This document shows positions 8,479-15,766 of a DNA stretch of 23,311 bases, piece after piece. The DNA is taken from assembly GCA_002345825.1 (NCBI GenBank), contig DDWD01000223.1, positions 1 through 23,311 on the forward strand, in the 5' to 3' direction. The notes beneath the pieces are model-generated. The model ran no database searches. It was not told the origin of the DNA and saw only the letters and a list, made by a program, of their open reading frames with translations. The first letter of the stretch is position 1. Each line of letters begins with the position of its first letter. The stretch comes from Bacteroidales bacterium UBA2295. Its GTDB lineage: Bacteria > Bacteroidota > Bacteroidia > Bacteroidales > Tenuifilaceae. The position numbers and the translations under genes are program-made.

Positions 8479-9276
8479 TTGAAATCAGCACATTTAATAG
8501 TTCTATTGCTTTTGGCAAGTTATGCATTCTCACAGCATAACGGAGAGAAGGAGAGATGGAAAACTTTTCAGCTCTTGGACTCGGTTACTCATCTACCCGT
8601 TGCCCACGCCCATATTATGTTGCTAGCTAAAAGGCAGGGGACAATATGCAACGAGAAAGGATTTTTTAGAGTTTCAATTGGGCGAGCAGATACGCTAGTT
8701 ATTTCGGCCGTTGGATACCGACGATTAAATTTTAAATGTGTTGAGCATATTGAAGTTGACGGTGAAGCCCAAATCGTTTACCTACAGCCCGAATCGTATG
8801 CCATTGACTCGGTATTTATAGTTCGCCACAGATCGTACTACAACTTTATTAAGGATGTGACAACTCGCGAAATTCCTTTAACCGAAGTGGAGCAACGAAC
8901 AGAAAAGCTCACCCAAGTAATTAATGATGTGGATACCGACTCGCTCATTATGCCCGAGCAAAGCCCCTATGAGGTTCCGTACCTAAAAATTGCGAGTAAA
9001 ACTTTTTCTTTTGGAGAGGATTGGTACTCGAAGCAGCGAAAAAAGATAAACCGAAAGGAGAAGAGAGAGCAAAAGATGAAGCCTATTTACGAGATTGTCT
9101 CGGCAGAAGGAATAGAACGACTAACTGGCTTAAAAGGGACGCGGGCTATTGAATTTTTGGTGTTTTGTAATTTCTCCAATAGGTTTTTAGAGAATTCAAC
9201 CGAATATGAGGTGGTAAGAGCTATGCTGGATAAGTTTGAGGAGTATAAGAAAGCTATTGCCTCCCAATCCTACTGA
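8479..9276 (+). CDS. Exported protein with carboxypeptidase-regulatory-like domain, function unknown
   Basis: 265 residues. I accept the TTG start at 8479: an in-frame stop lies at 8467-8469, no other usual start codon lies between, and this start gives a clean signal peptide (about 1-18, cut near SYAFSQ). The next in-frame ATG, near codon 47, would remove the signal and half the first domain. Residues about 28-105 resemble the CarboxypepD_reg-like beta-sandwich found at the N-terminus of many Bacteroidota envelope proteins (LLDSVTHLPVAHAHIML, then a GFFRVSI and ISAVGYR pattern). The rest (110-265) is charged and mostly helical, with a basic patch WYSKQRKKINRKEKREQK, and shows no fold I recognise. 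There is no TonB-receptor barrel and no T9SS sorting domain, so it is probably a periplasmic or peripheral envelope protein. Its 3' end overlaps the convergent gene by 23 bp. Confidence 0.8.
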   Translation: MKSAHLIVLLLLASYAFSQHNGEKERWKTFQLLDSVTHLPVAHAHIMLLAKRQGTICNEKGFFRVSIGRADTLVISAVGYRRLNFKCVEHIEVDGEAQIVYLQPESYAIDSVFIVRHRSYYNFIKDVTTREIPLTEVEQRTEKLTQVINDVDTDSLIMPEQSPYEVPYLKIASKTFSFGEDWYSKQRKKINRKEKREQKMKPIYEIVSAEGIERLTGLKGTRAIEFLVFCNFSNRFLENSTEYEVVRAMLDKFEEYKKAIASQSY

Positions 9277-10330
9277 ATTCCCATTTCAGGCTAAAGATAT
9301 TTGAGTAGCGAGAGAACCCAATGCTGCCCACGTTGGTAAGGGCATAATCCAGCGATATCCCTTTAAATCGGATGCCAAGCCCTAGATTGGGCTGTACTAT
9401 TAGGGCAGTTTTATCGTCGAACTCGGTTACCCGTTGCAGATTGTTTACTCCAGCTCTAACGAATATCATATCTATATATCCAACCTCAATGCCTACGCGT
9501 GGTTCAATGCTGGCAAACGATGTGCTTAGTGGAGAGTTGCGCTGCCCATCGAAGAAAAACACACCGTTGAATTCTGCCGTTAAATTAATGTTATCGGTAA
9601 TACCAAATGTGCGGGCAACGCCTAGCGTTAGCTGCGGTAGCGTAATCTCGAAATTGTTGTCGGGGGCACGATTAAAGGTGCTATCGCCAATGGTTATCTC
9701 CAGCTCATCGGAATTGAAACTCCAAATGTTAATGGTTGTGCTCACATCCCTAAAGTTAGCTCCGAACTGCCACCCGTTGCGTTGGTACTGGGCAGCCACA
9801 TCAATACCAAATCCCCAGGCAATGGCAAACTTGCCCACATTGCGATAGATGATTTTGGCGTTGCCGCCAACGGTAAGCCCCTCGATGGGTAGCCTGCGGG
9901 CGTAGGAGAGGAGAAAGGCGTAATCGGCCACGGAGAATAGCTTTAGCCTGTCGTAGCTGAAGTTACCATCGGAATCAATTAGGTCGGTGGTGTTGGGTAT
10001 ATCGTCAACCCCAAAGCGAATGGCGGTGAAGGCCAACGCCGATAGCGTGTCGGGTTTATGGGCAAAGCCCATGTGGTTGTAGCTGGCCATGCCGGCAAAG
10101 TAGCTGGCGTGCATGGCGCCCAGCTCGTATACGCTTCTCATTCCAGTGAGACCTGCGGGGTTCCAGTAGGCTGCCTCCACATCGGAGCTGGTGGCCACAC
10201 CCGTGTTGCCCATAGCTAGCCATTTTGCTCCAACGCCGATATTTAAAAAATCGTTGCTGTACTTGGCTGTTTGGGCAAGCAGGCCAAAGCTTGTGGTGCT
10301 AAAAAGGATAACTATTAGTAATCGGTTCAT
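9254..10330 (-). CDS. PorV/PorQ-family outer-membrane beta-barrel protein
   Basis: 358 residues with a signal peptide (about 1-20, ending GLLAQ). After it comes the family hallmark: a stretch like LNIGVGAKWLAMGNTGVA, then DVEAAYWNPAGLTG (residues about 50-64). The remainder alternates short beta strands typical of a FadL-like barrel and ends in an aromatic-rich strand (IFSLKWEFSRI). In T9SS, PorV shuttles cargo from the translocon to the attachment complex and PorQ helps anchor the PorU sortase; many paralogues have no assigned role. No other T9SS machinery gene is in the window, so I do not assign porV or porQ. A T9SS cargo gene 5 kb away shows that the cell has the system. The start is ATG at 10330. 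No matching promoter was found. Confidence 0.8.
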   Translation of the reverse strand: MNRLLIVILFSTTSFGLLAQTAKYSNDFLNIGVGAKWLAMGNTGVATSSDVEAAYWNPAGLTGMRSVYELGAMHASYFAGMASYNHMGFAHKPDTLSALAFTAIRFGVDDIPNTTDLIDSDGNFSYDRLKLFSVADYAFLLSYARRLPIEGLTVGGNAKIIYRNVGKFAIAWGFGIDVAAQYQRNGWQFGANFRDVSTTINIWSFNSDELEITIGDSTFNRAPDNNFEITLPQLTLGVARTFGITDNINLTAEFNGVFFFDGQRNSPLSTSFASIEPRVGIEVGYIDMIFVRAGVNNLQRVTEFDDKTALIVQPNLGLGIRFKGISLDYALTNVGSIGFSRYSNIFSLKWEFSRIGRQ

Positions 10331-10409
10331 TATTGCACACGTAAAACAGCTGTAAACTTACAACCTTTTTTAAAAAATCCTTTTGCCTTTCAGTTTTATG
10401 CAAATAACT

Positions 10410-10417
10410 TACTTTTG
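10410..10417 (+). promoter_or_regulatory. Possible -7 element for pssA
   Basis: TACTTTTG matches TAnnTTTG and lies 30 nt before the pssA ATG. The nearest TTTG upstream (10382-10385) is separated by 24 nt, longer than the usual 19 or so, which lowers confidence. The divergent 117-bp gap also holds an 8-bp palindrome, ACAGCTGT, at 10346-10353. Confidence 0.4.
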
Positions 10418-10447
10418 TAGGTAATATTGCATTAAAATCTTTTTGAT

Positions 10448-11182
10448 ATGAATTTGCCAAACCCTGTTAAACATATACCCAATACAATTACCCTTGCCAA
10501 TCTGTTTATGGGCTGCCTATCCATTGTTTCAGCATTTGAGGGTAATTTAGTGCTAGCTGCATACCTTATTATCATCGCTGCAATTTTCGATTTTCTCGAT
10601 GGTTTCTCAGCTCGCCTGCTCAAGGCATACTCACCTTTAGGCAAGGAGCTCGACTCGCTGTCCGATTTGGTTAGCTTTGGCGTGGCGCCATCAATAATTG
10701 TATATCATCTTTTAAAAGATGCTTTGGGCACTAGCGCTAGTGGCGGGTTTACCGGCGGACAGGTACTACTAACCATTCCATTCTTAATAGCGGTTTTCTC
10801 CGCTTTGCGATTGGCCAAGTTCAATATCGATACGCGACAAACAACATCCTTCATTGGCCTGCCAACCCCCGCCAATGCGCTCTTTATTGTGGGAATTGTA
10901 ATTGGGTTAAACAGTTCCTATAGCGAATGGTTTCAATATGTAACCAAATCACCTGCTACTATTGTTGTTATGGCTTTGGTAGTGTCTGCACTATTAGTCT
11001 CCCCAATCCCTATGTTTTCGTTAAAGATTAAGGGTTTTGTCCTAAAAAAGATTTGGAAGCAGCTGCTATTGATCGTGTTGACGGTTATAGCAATTGTTCT
11101 CTTGGGTTTAGCCTCACTTTCGATAGTGATTTTATTATATGTTCTTATTTCATTGGTAACAATGCCCTTTGAAAAACAGTAG
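10448..11182 (+). CDS. pssA: CDP-diacylglycerol--serine O-phosphatidyltransferase (phosphatidylserine synthase)
   Basis: Membrane enzyme that joins CDP-diacylglycerol and serine to make phosphatidylserine, the precursor of phosphatidylethanolamine. It has 244 residues, as expected for the CDP-alcohol phosphotransferase-type enzyme. The complete catalytic motif D-x2-D-G-x2-A-R-x8-G-x3-D-x3-D is present: D48, D51, G52, A55, R56, G65, D69, D73. The start MNLPNPVKHIPNTITLANLFMGCLS is typical of PssA rather than PgsA. About seven or eight hydrophobic helices follow, the last ending near residue 238. It is transcribed in the same direction as carAB, 156 bp upstream, but a promoter-like element in that gap makes a shared operon uncertain. 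No psd gene is visible. Confidence 0.92.
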   Translation: MNLPNPVKHIPNTITLANLFMGCLSIVSAFEGNLVLAAYLIIIAAIFDFLDGFSARLLKAYSPLGKELDSLSDLVSFGVAPSIIVYHLLKDALGTSASGGFTGGQVLLTIPFLIAVFSALRLAKFNIDTRQTTSFIGLPTPANALFIVGIVIGLNSSYSEWFQYVTKSPATIVVMALVVSALLVSPIPMFSLKIKGFVLKKIWKQLLLIVLTVIAIVLLGLASLSIVILLYVLISLVTMPFEKQ

Positions 11183-11256
11183 ATTTTTTGCGTTGGATCT
11201 TTTTTTCGGATTTGCAATTTAATTGCTTTGTTGATATTTTTTTATTCAGAATGAAA

Positions 11257-11284
11257 TTTGTGAGTTAATTTATATATAATTTTG
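11257..11284 (+). promoter_or_regulatory. Possible carAB promoter
   Basis: TAATTTTG (11277-11284) matches the -7 consensus and a TTTG lies at 11257-11260. The spacer is only 16 nt, shorter than the usual 19 or so, so support is moderate. A start near 11290 would give a leader of about 50 nt to the preferred carA ATG at 11339. Confidence 0.4.
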
Positions 11285-11299
11285 AATCCCGGTTAATCC

Positions 11300-11322
11300 A
11301 TTCCTTTCGCGTTGAAAGGGAT
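11300..11322 (+). promoter_or_regulatory. Hairpin in the carA leader
   Basis: ATTCCTTTC (11300-11308) and GAAAGGGAT (11314-11322) can form a 9-bp stem with one G-U pair and the loop GCGTT. It ends 16 nt before the ATG at 11339. No T run follows, so it is not a classical terminator; a translational or RNA-stability role is possible but unproven. Confidence 0.45.
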
Positions 11323-11338
11323 ACTAAATACTCCAACA

Positions 11339-12457
11339 ATGACCGGGAAAAACAGCCAAACAAACCTTCACTCAGGCAATCCCAAGCAGTCAATTCGTCT
11401 CGTTTTACAGGATGGCACAACTTTCGTTGGCCAGTCGTTTGGTTTCAACCAAAGCGTAGCGGGCGAGGTGGTTTTCAACACTGCCATGTCGGGATACCCC
11501 GAGAGCCTTACTGACCCTTCATACCGAGGGCAAATTCTTGTACTTACCTATCCGCTTATCGGAAATTATGGTGTGCCCCCTATGATTCGCGAGCACGATG
11601 TCCTCAAGTACTTTGAATCGGAAAATATCCACACCAAAGCGCTGGTCGTATCTGAGTACTCAGCCGAAGCCAGCCACTGGAACTCGTGGAAAACCCTTTC
11701 GCAGTGGCTAGTGGAGAATAAAATACCTGCCATTTCGGGAATCGATACACGAGCGCTAACTTCATATATCCGTGAAAAAGGCGTGATGGCAGGTAAAATT
11801 ATTTTTAATGACGAGGATGTTGAATTTGATGATACCGATTCCATTAATCTGGTTGATCAGGTAAGCACTAAGGAGGTTATAACTTACGGAAGCGGACAGT
11901 ACAAAGTGGTCCTGGTAGATTGTGGCGTAAAAACCAATATTATCCGCCGATTGCTTCAGCGAGATGTTACGGTAATCCGAGTACCCTGGAACCATAATTT
12001 TTTGAAGATGGAGTACGATGGGCTATTCATATCCAACGGTCCCGGTAACCCCAAAATGCTTACTGCCACCATTAGCAACCTAGCTAAAGCAATTGATGAT
12101 AACAAACCAATATTTGGGATTTGCCTAGGCAACCAGCTATTAGCCCTTGCGGCTGGTGGAGATACCTATAAACTAAAGTATGGGCATCGCAGTCACAACC
12201 AACCCGTTAGAATGCTCAATAGCAATCAGTGCTTTATCACCTCTCAGAATCACGGTTTTGCCACCGATATCAGCACCCTTGGTAGCGACTGGGAGGAATT
12301 GTTTGTAAACCTGAACGACCAAACCAACGAAGGGATTAGGCACAGGTCAAAACCCATATTCTCTACCCAATTTCACCCTGAAGCATCGAGTGGGCCAACC
12401 GACACCGACTTCCTTTTCGATGATTTTGTTGAACTCATTAAGAAATCGCAGCTATGA
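11339..12457 (+). CDS. carA: Carbamoyl-phosphate synthase small subunit (glutaminase)
   Basis: Hydrolyses glutamine and passes ammonia to CarB for carbamoyl phosphate, feeding pyrimidine and arginine synthesis. The ATG at 11339 gives 372 residues. The frame also opens at a TTG at 11312 (9 more codons), but that codon lies in the loop of a leader hairpin and the added residues look unconserved. The N-terminal CPSase small-chain domain has GEVVFNTAMSGYPESLTDPSY and LTYPLIGNYGVP. The class I glutamine amidotransferase domain starts around residue 188 and has the nucleophile C262 (FGICLGNQLL), H346 and E348 (TQFHPEASSGPTDT). In E. coli the position three after the nucleophile is His (GHQ); here it is Asn. 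The stop codon overlaps the carB ATG (ATGA). Confidence 0.95.
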   Translation: MTGKNSQTNLHSGNPKQSIRLVLQDGTTFVGQSFGFNQSVAGEVVFNTAMSGYPESLTDPSYRGQILVLTYPLIGNYGVPPMIREHDVLKYFESENIHTKALVVSEYSAEASHWNSWKTLSQWLVENKIPAISGIDTRALTSYIREKGVMAGKIIFNDEDVEFDDTDSINLVDQVSTKEVITYGSGQYKVVLVDCGVKTNIIRRLLQRDVTVIRVPWNHNFLKMEYDGLFISNGPGNPKMLTATISNLAKAIDDNKPIFGICLGNQLLALAAGGDTYKLKYGHRSHNQPVRMLNSNQCFITSQNHGFATDISTLGSDWEELFVNLNDQTNEGIRHRSKPIFSTQFHPEASSGPTDTDFLFDDFVELIKKSQL

Positions 12458-15400
12458 AAAAGAAAAACAACATAAAGAAAGTACTGGTTATAGGTTCCGG
12501 TGCGCTAAAAATTGGCGAGGCAGGCGAGTTCGACTACTCTGGGTCGCAAGCGTTAAAAGCGTTGAAGGAAGAGGGCATAACCACAGTGCTTATTAACCCA
12601 AACATAGCCACGGTGCAAACGTCCGAGGGCGTAGCCGATAAAATTTACTTCCTTCCGGTTACCCCGCTCTTTGTCGAAAAGGTTATTGAAAAGGAGAAAC
12701 CTCAGGGAATTCTGCTGGCTTTTGGCGGCCAAACTGCACTTAACTGTGGCGTTAGCCTTTTCAAATCGGGCGTGCTAAAGAAACATAAGGTGGAGGTGCT
12801 GGGGACGCCAGTTGAGGCCATTATGAATACTGAGGATCGGGATCTTTTTGTGCAGAAACTTAATGAGATAGACGTTAAAACCATTCAGAGCCTAGCGGTT
12901 GAGACTGTGGCCGATGCCCAAAAAGCGGCAGCCAATCTGGGCTATCCTGTAATAATTAGGGCTGCCTACACGCTTGGAGGACAAGGTAGCGGTTTTGCCG
13001 ATAACGAGCAGCAACTTCAACAGATGGCAACCAAAGCCTTTGCCTACGCCCCACAGATACTAGTAGAAAAATCGCTTAAGGGCTGGAAAGAGGTGGAGTA
13101 TGAGGTGGTGCGCGACTGCCACAACAACTGCATCACGGTGTGCAATATGGAGAACTTCGATCCGCTGGGAATTCATACCGGCGAGAGCATTGTAGTTGCC
13201 CCATCGCAAACGCTATCGAATAGCGAGTACCACAAGCTGCGCGAAATTGCCATTAAAATTGTACGCCACATTGGCGTGGTGGGCGAGTGTAATGTACAGT
13301 ACGCGCTAGACCCTCACTCGGAAAACTACCGGGTAATTGAGGTAAACGCTCGCCTTTCGCGATCAAGCGCATTGGCATCGAAAGCAACAGGCTACCCACT
13401 TGCCTTTGTGGCCGCCAAGCTGGCTTTAGGATATGGTTTGTTCGAACTTAAAAATTCGGTTACCCAAACCACGCCCGCTTTTTTTGAGCCCGCCCTAGAC
13501 TACGTGGTTTGCAAAATCCCCCGCTGGGATTTAGAGAAGTTCAAAGGCGTTTCGAAAGAGATTGGTAGCAGCATGAAAAGCGTGGGCGAGGTAATGGCTA
13601 TTGGTCGAAATTTTGAGGAGGCCATACAAAAAGGGCTTAGGATGATTGGACAGGGAATGCACGGCTTTGTCGAGAATAGAGAGCTGGATATTGAGAACCG
13701 GAAACAAATTGAGGAGCAGCTCACCAATCCAACCGATATGCGCATTTTTTCCATATCAATGGCCCTTAGGCATAACTTTACTGTCGACGAGATACATGAA
13801 CTAACCAAAATCGACAGATGGTTTATCTACAAGCTAAAAAACATTACCGACACACACTCTAACCTTTTATCTTACAGCAAGATTGAAAGTACGCCAACAA
13901 GCCTGATAGCCGATGCAAAAAAGGCAGGCTTCTCCGATTTTCAGATTGCTCGGGCACTTAGCGCAAACTCTAATATCGACCCCACAACATACTCCTTAAA
14001 AGTTCGTGAATACAGAAAATCTGTTGGAATTGTCCCCGTTGTAAAACAGATTGACACCCTTGCTGCTGAGTTTCCGGCGCAAACAAATTACCTGTACCTT
14101 ACCTATCACGGTACAACTAACGATTCAATTGGCAAAGATAAGCGAGGATCGGTTATTGTGCTGGGTTCTGGAGCCTACCGTATTGGCAGCAGCGTGGAGT
14201 TCGATTGGTGTAGCGTGAACGCAGTAGAAACGATTCGGCAAAAAGGCTACCGATCGGTGATGATAAACTACAACCCCGAAACCGTAAGCACCGATTACGA
14301 TGTTTGTGATGCCCTGTATTTCGATGAGCTTTCGTACGAGCGGGTTATGGATATTGTGGAGATGGAAACGCCCCATGGAGTTATTGTATCCACCGGCGGG
14401 CAAATCCCCAACAATCTGGCTATGCGATTGCAAAAGGCTAACGTCCCAATACTTGGCACTACGCCCCAATCGATTGATATGGCCGAGGACAGGTTCAAAT
14501 TCTCGTCGCTGCTCGATTCCATTGGCGTTGACCAGCCCCGCTGGATGGAACTTACCTCAATGAGCGAAGTGCACGCCTTTACCCGCGAAGTGGGTTTTCC
14601 TGTGCTGGTAAGGCCTTCGTACGTACTCTCGGGTGCGGCTATGAATGTGGTTTCGAACTCCGAGGAGCTAGAGCATTTCCTGCAGATGGCTGCAAACGTG
14701 TCGAAACAGCACCCGGTTGTAGTTTCTGAATTTATTGAAAACGCCAAGGAGTTGGAGTTTGATGCGGTGGCAAAGGATGGTGAGATTGTTGTTTACGCCA
14801 TATCGGAGCACGTTGAGTTTGCCGGGGTGCACTCGGGCGATGCCACCATTGTGTTCCCCCCTCAAAAGTTGTATATAGAAACTACCCGAAGGGTAAAACG
14901 GATTGCCCGAAAAATTGCCGAAGGGCTTAACATCAGTGGCCCTTTTAATATTCAGTTTCTGGCTCGCGATAACGATATTAAGGTGATTGAGTGCAATCTG
15001 CGCGCTTCGAGAAGTTTCCCCTTTGTCTCGAAGGTTTTAAAATGCAATTTTATCGAAATTGCCACTCGAATAATGCTAGGCGAAGATGTAAAGAGACCAG
15101 AAAAATCGCTTTTCGAATTGGATTACGTGGGCGTAAAGGCTTCGCAGTTCTCGTTTACCCGCTTGCAAAAAGCCGATCCCGTGCTGGGTGTTGAGATGGC
15201 CTCAACCGGCGAGGTGGGCTGCCTTGGCGACGATTACTATGAAGCGATTCTTAACGCCATGCTATCGGTGGGTTATCGTATACCCGAAAAGAATATTTTG
15301 CTCTCAACGGGGACACCTCGCGATAAACTCGAACTGTTAAAAAGCGCAAGGATGCTGCACGAGCGGGGCTATAATCTTTACGGAACAAAGGGAACTCAAC

Positions 15401-15690
15401 ATTTTCTTGAAGAAAATGGAATCCCTTGCACCCATCTCCATTGGCCCGATGAGAATATTTCTCCAAACACCTTGGAATACATCAGTAGTAAAAAGATCGA
15501 TCTGGTGATAAACATTCCCAAAAACTTATCGAGTGGCGAGCTGTATAACGATTACCATATTAGGCGGAGCGCCATCGATTTTAACATTCCACTCATAACT
15601 AACGCCCGATTAGCCTCGGCATTTGTATATGCCATTTGCAGATATGGATACAACGACTTGGCTGTGAAAAGTTGGGAAGAATATAACTGA
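12454..15690 (+). CDS. carB: Carbamoyl-phosphate synthase large subunit
   Basis: Makes carbamoyl phosphate from bicarbonate, ammonia from CarA and two ATP. At 1078 residues it is full length. It begins with ATG inside the carA stop (ATGA), ensuring coupled translation. The first half (about 1-400) has GSGALKIGEAGEFDYSGSQ, FGGQTALNCGV and VNARLSRSSALASKATGYP; an oligomerisation segment follows. The second ATP-grasp half (about 565-935) has VLGSGAYRIGSSVEFDWC, YNPETVSTDYD and ECNLRASRSFPFVSK. The C-terminal MGS-like regulatory domain (about 940-1078) keeps DK and GTKGT, but the loop equivalent to E. coli K993 reads LHWPDEN. As recalled, many motifs agree with animal CAD rather than E. coli CarB (see findings). 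It is followed by a strong terminator. Confidence 0.96.
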   Translation: MKKKNNIKKVLVIGSGALKIGEAGEFDYSGSQALKALKEEGITTVLINPNIATVQTSEGVADKIYFLPVTPLFVEKVIEKEKPQGILLAFGGQTALNCGVSLFKSGVLKKHKVEVLGTPVEAIMNTEDRDLFVQKLNEIDVKTIQSLAVETVADAQKAAANLGYPVIIRAAYTLGGQGSGFADNEQQLQQMATKAFAYAPQILVEKSLKGWKEVEYEVVRDCHNNCITVCNMENFDPLGIHTGESIVVAPSQTLSNSEYHKLREIAIKIVRHIGVVGECNVQYALDPHSENYRVIEVNARLSRSSALASKATGYPLAFVAAKLALGYGLFELKNSVTQTTPAFFEPALDYVVCKIPRWDLEKFKGVSKEIGSSMKSVGEVMAIGRNFEEAIQKGLRMIGQGMHGFVENRELDIENRKQIEEQLTNPTDMRIFSISMALRHNFTVDEIHELTKIDRWFIYKLKNITDTHSNLLSYSKIESTPTSLIADAKKAGFSDFQIARALSANSNIDPTTYSLKVREYRKSVGIVPVVKQIDTLAAEFPAQTNYLYLTYHGTTNDSIGKDKRGSVIVLGSGAYRIGSSVEFDWCSVNAVETIRQKGYRSVMINYNPETVSTDYDVCDALYFDELSYERVMDIVEMETPHGVIVSTGGQIPNNLAMRLQKANVPILGTTPQSIDMAEDRFKFSSLLDSIGVDQPRWMELTSMSEVHAFTREVGFPVLVRPSYVLSGAAMNVVSNSEELEHFLQMAANVSKQHPVVVSEFIENAKELEFDAVAKDGEIVVYAISEHVEFAGVHSGDATIVFPPQKLYIETTRRVKRIARKIAEGLNISGPFNIQFLARDNDIKVIECNLRASRSFPFVSKVLKCNFIEIATRIMLGEDVKRPEKSLFELDYVGVKASQFSFTRLQKADPVLGVEMASTGEVGCLGDDYYEAILNAMLSVGYRIPEKNILLSTGTPRDKLELLKSARMLHERGYNLYGTKGTQHFLEENGIPCTHLHWPDENISPNTLEYISSKKIDLVINIPKNLSSGELYNDYHIRRSAIDFNIPLITNARLASAFVYAICRYGYNDLAVKSWEEYN

Positions 15691-15708
15691 TGCAGCAGAA
15701 TAAAAATC

Positions 15709-15750
15709 AAAAAAAGGGGGGGGAGACGTTAACGCCCCCCCCCCTTTTTT
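15709..15750. terminator. Bidirectional terminator with homopolymeric G/C stem
   Basis: A run of A7 G8 (15709-15723) faces C10 T6 (15735-15750) around the loop AGACGTTAACG. The stem of G-C pairs is extended by A-T pairs, with U runs on both strands. It sits between carB (plus, ends 15690) and the sorting-domain gene (minus, ends 15767), so it can stop both converging transcripts. Confidence 0.9.
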
Positions 15751-15766
15751 GCAGATAAACTAGAAT

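Noticed and set aside
9372..9848. 158-codon plus-strand frame
   Set aside because: Antisense to the PorV/PorQ-like gene, with no signal peptide or domain.
11312..11338. TTG start adding nine codons to carA
   Set aside because: The codon falls in the loop of a leader hairpin, and an ATG at 11339 gives a normal-length protein. It cannot be fully excluded.
14295..14747. 150-codon minus-strand frame inside carB
   Set aside because: Shadow of a highly conserved enzyme gene on the opposite strand.
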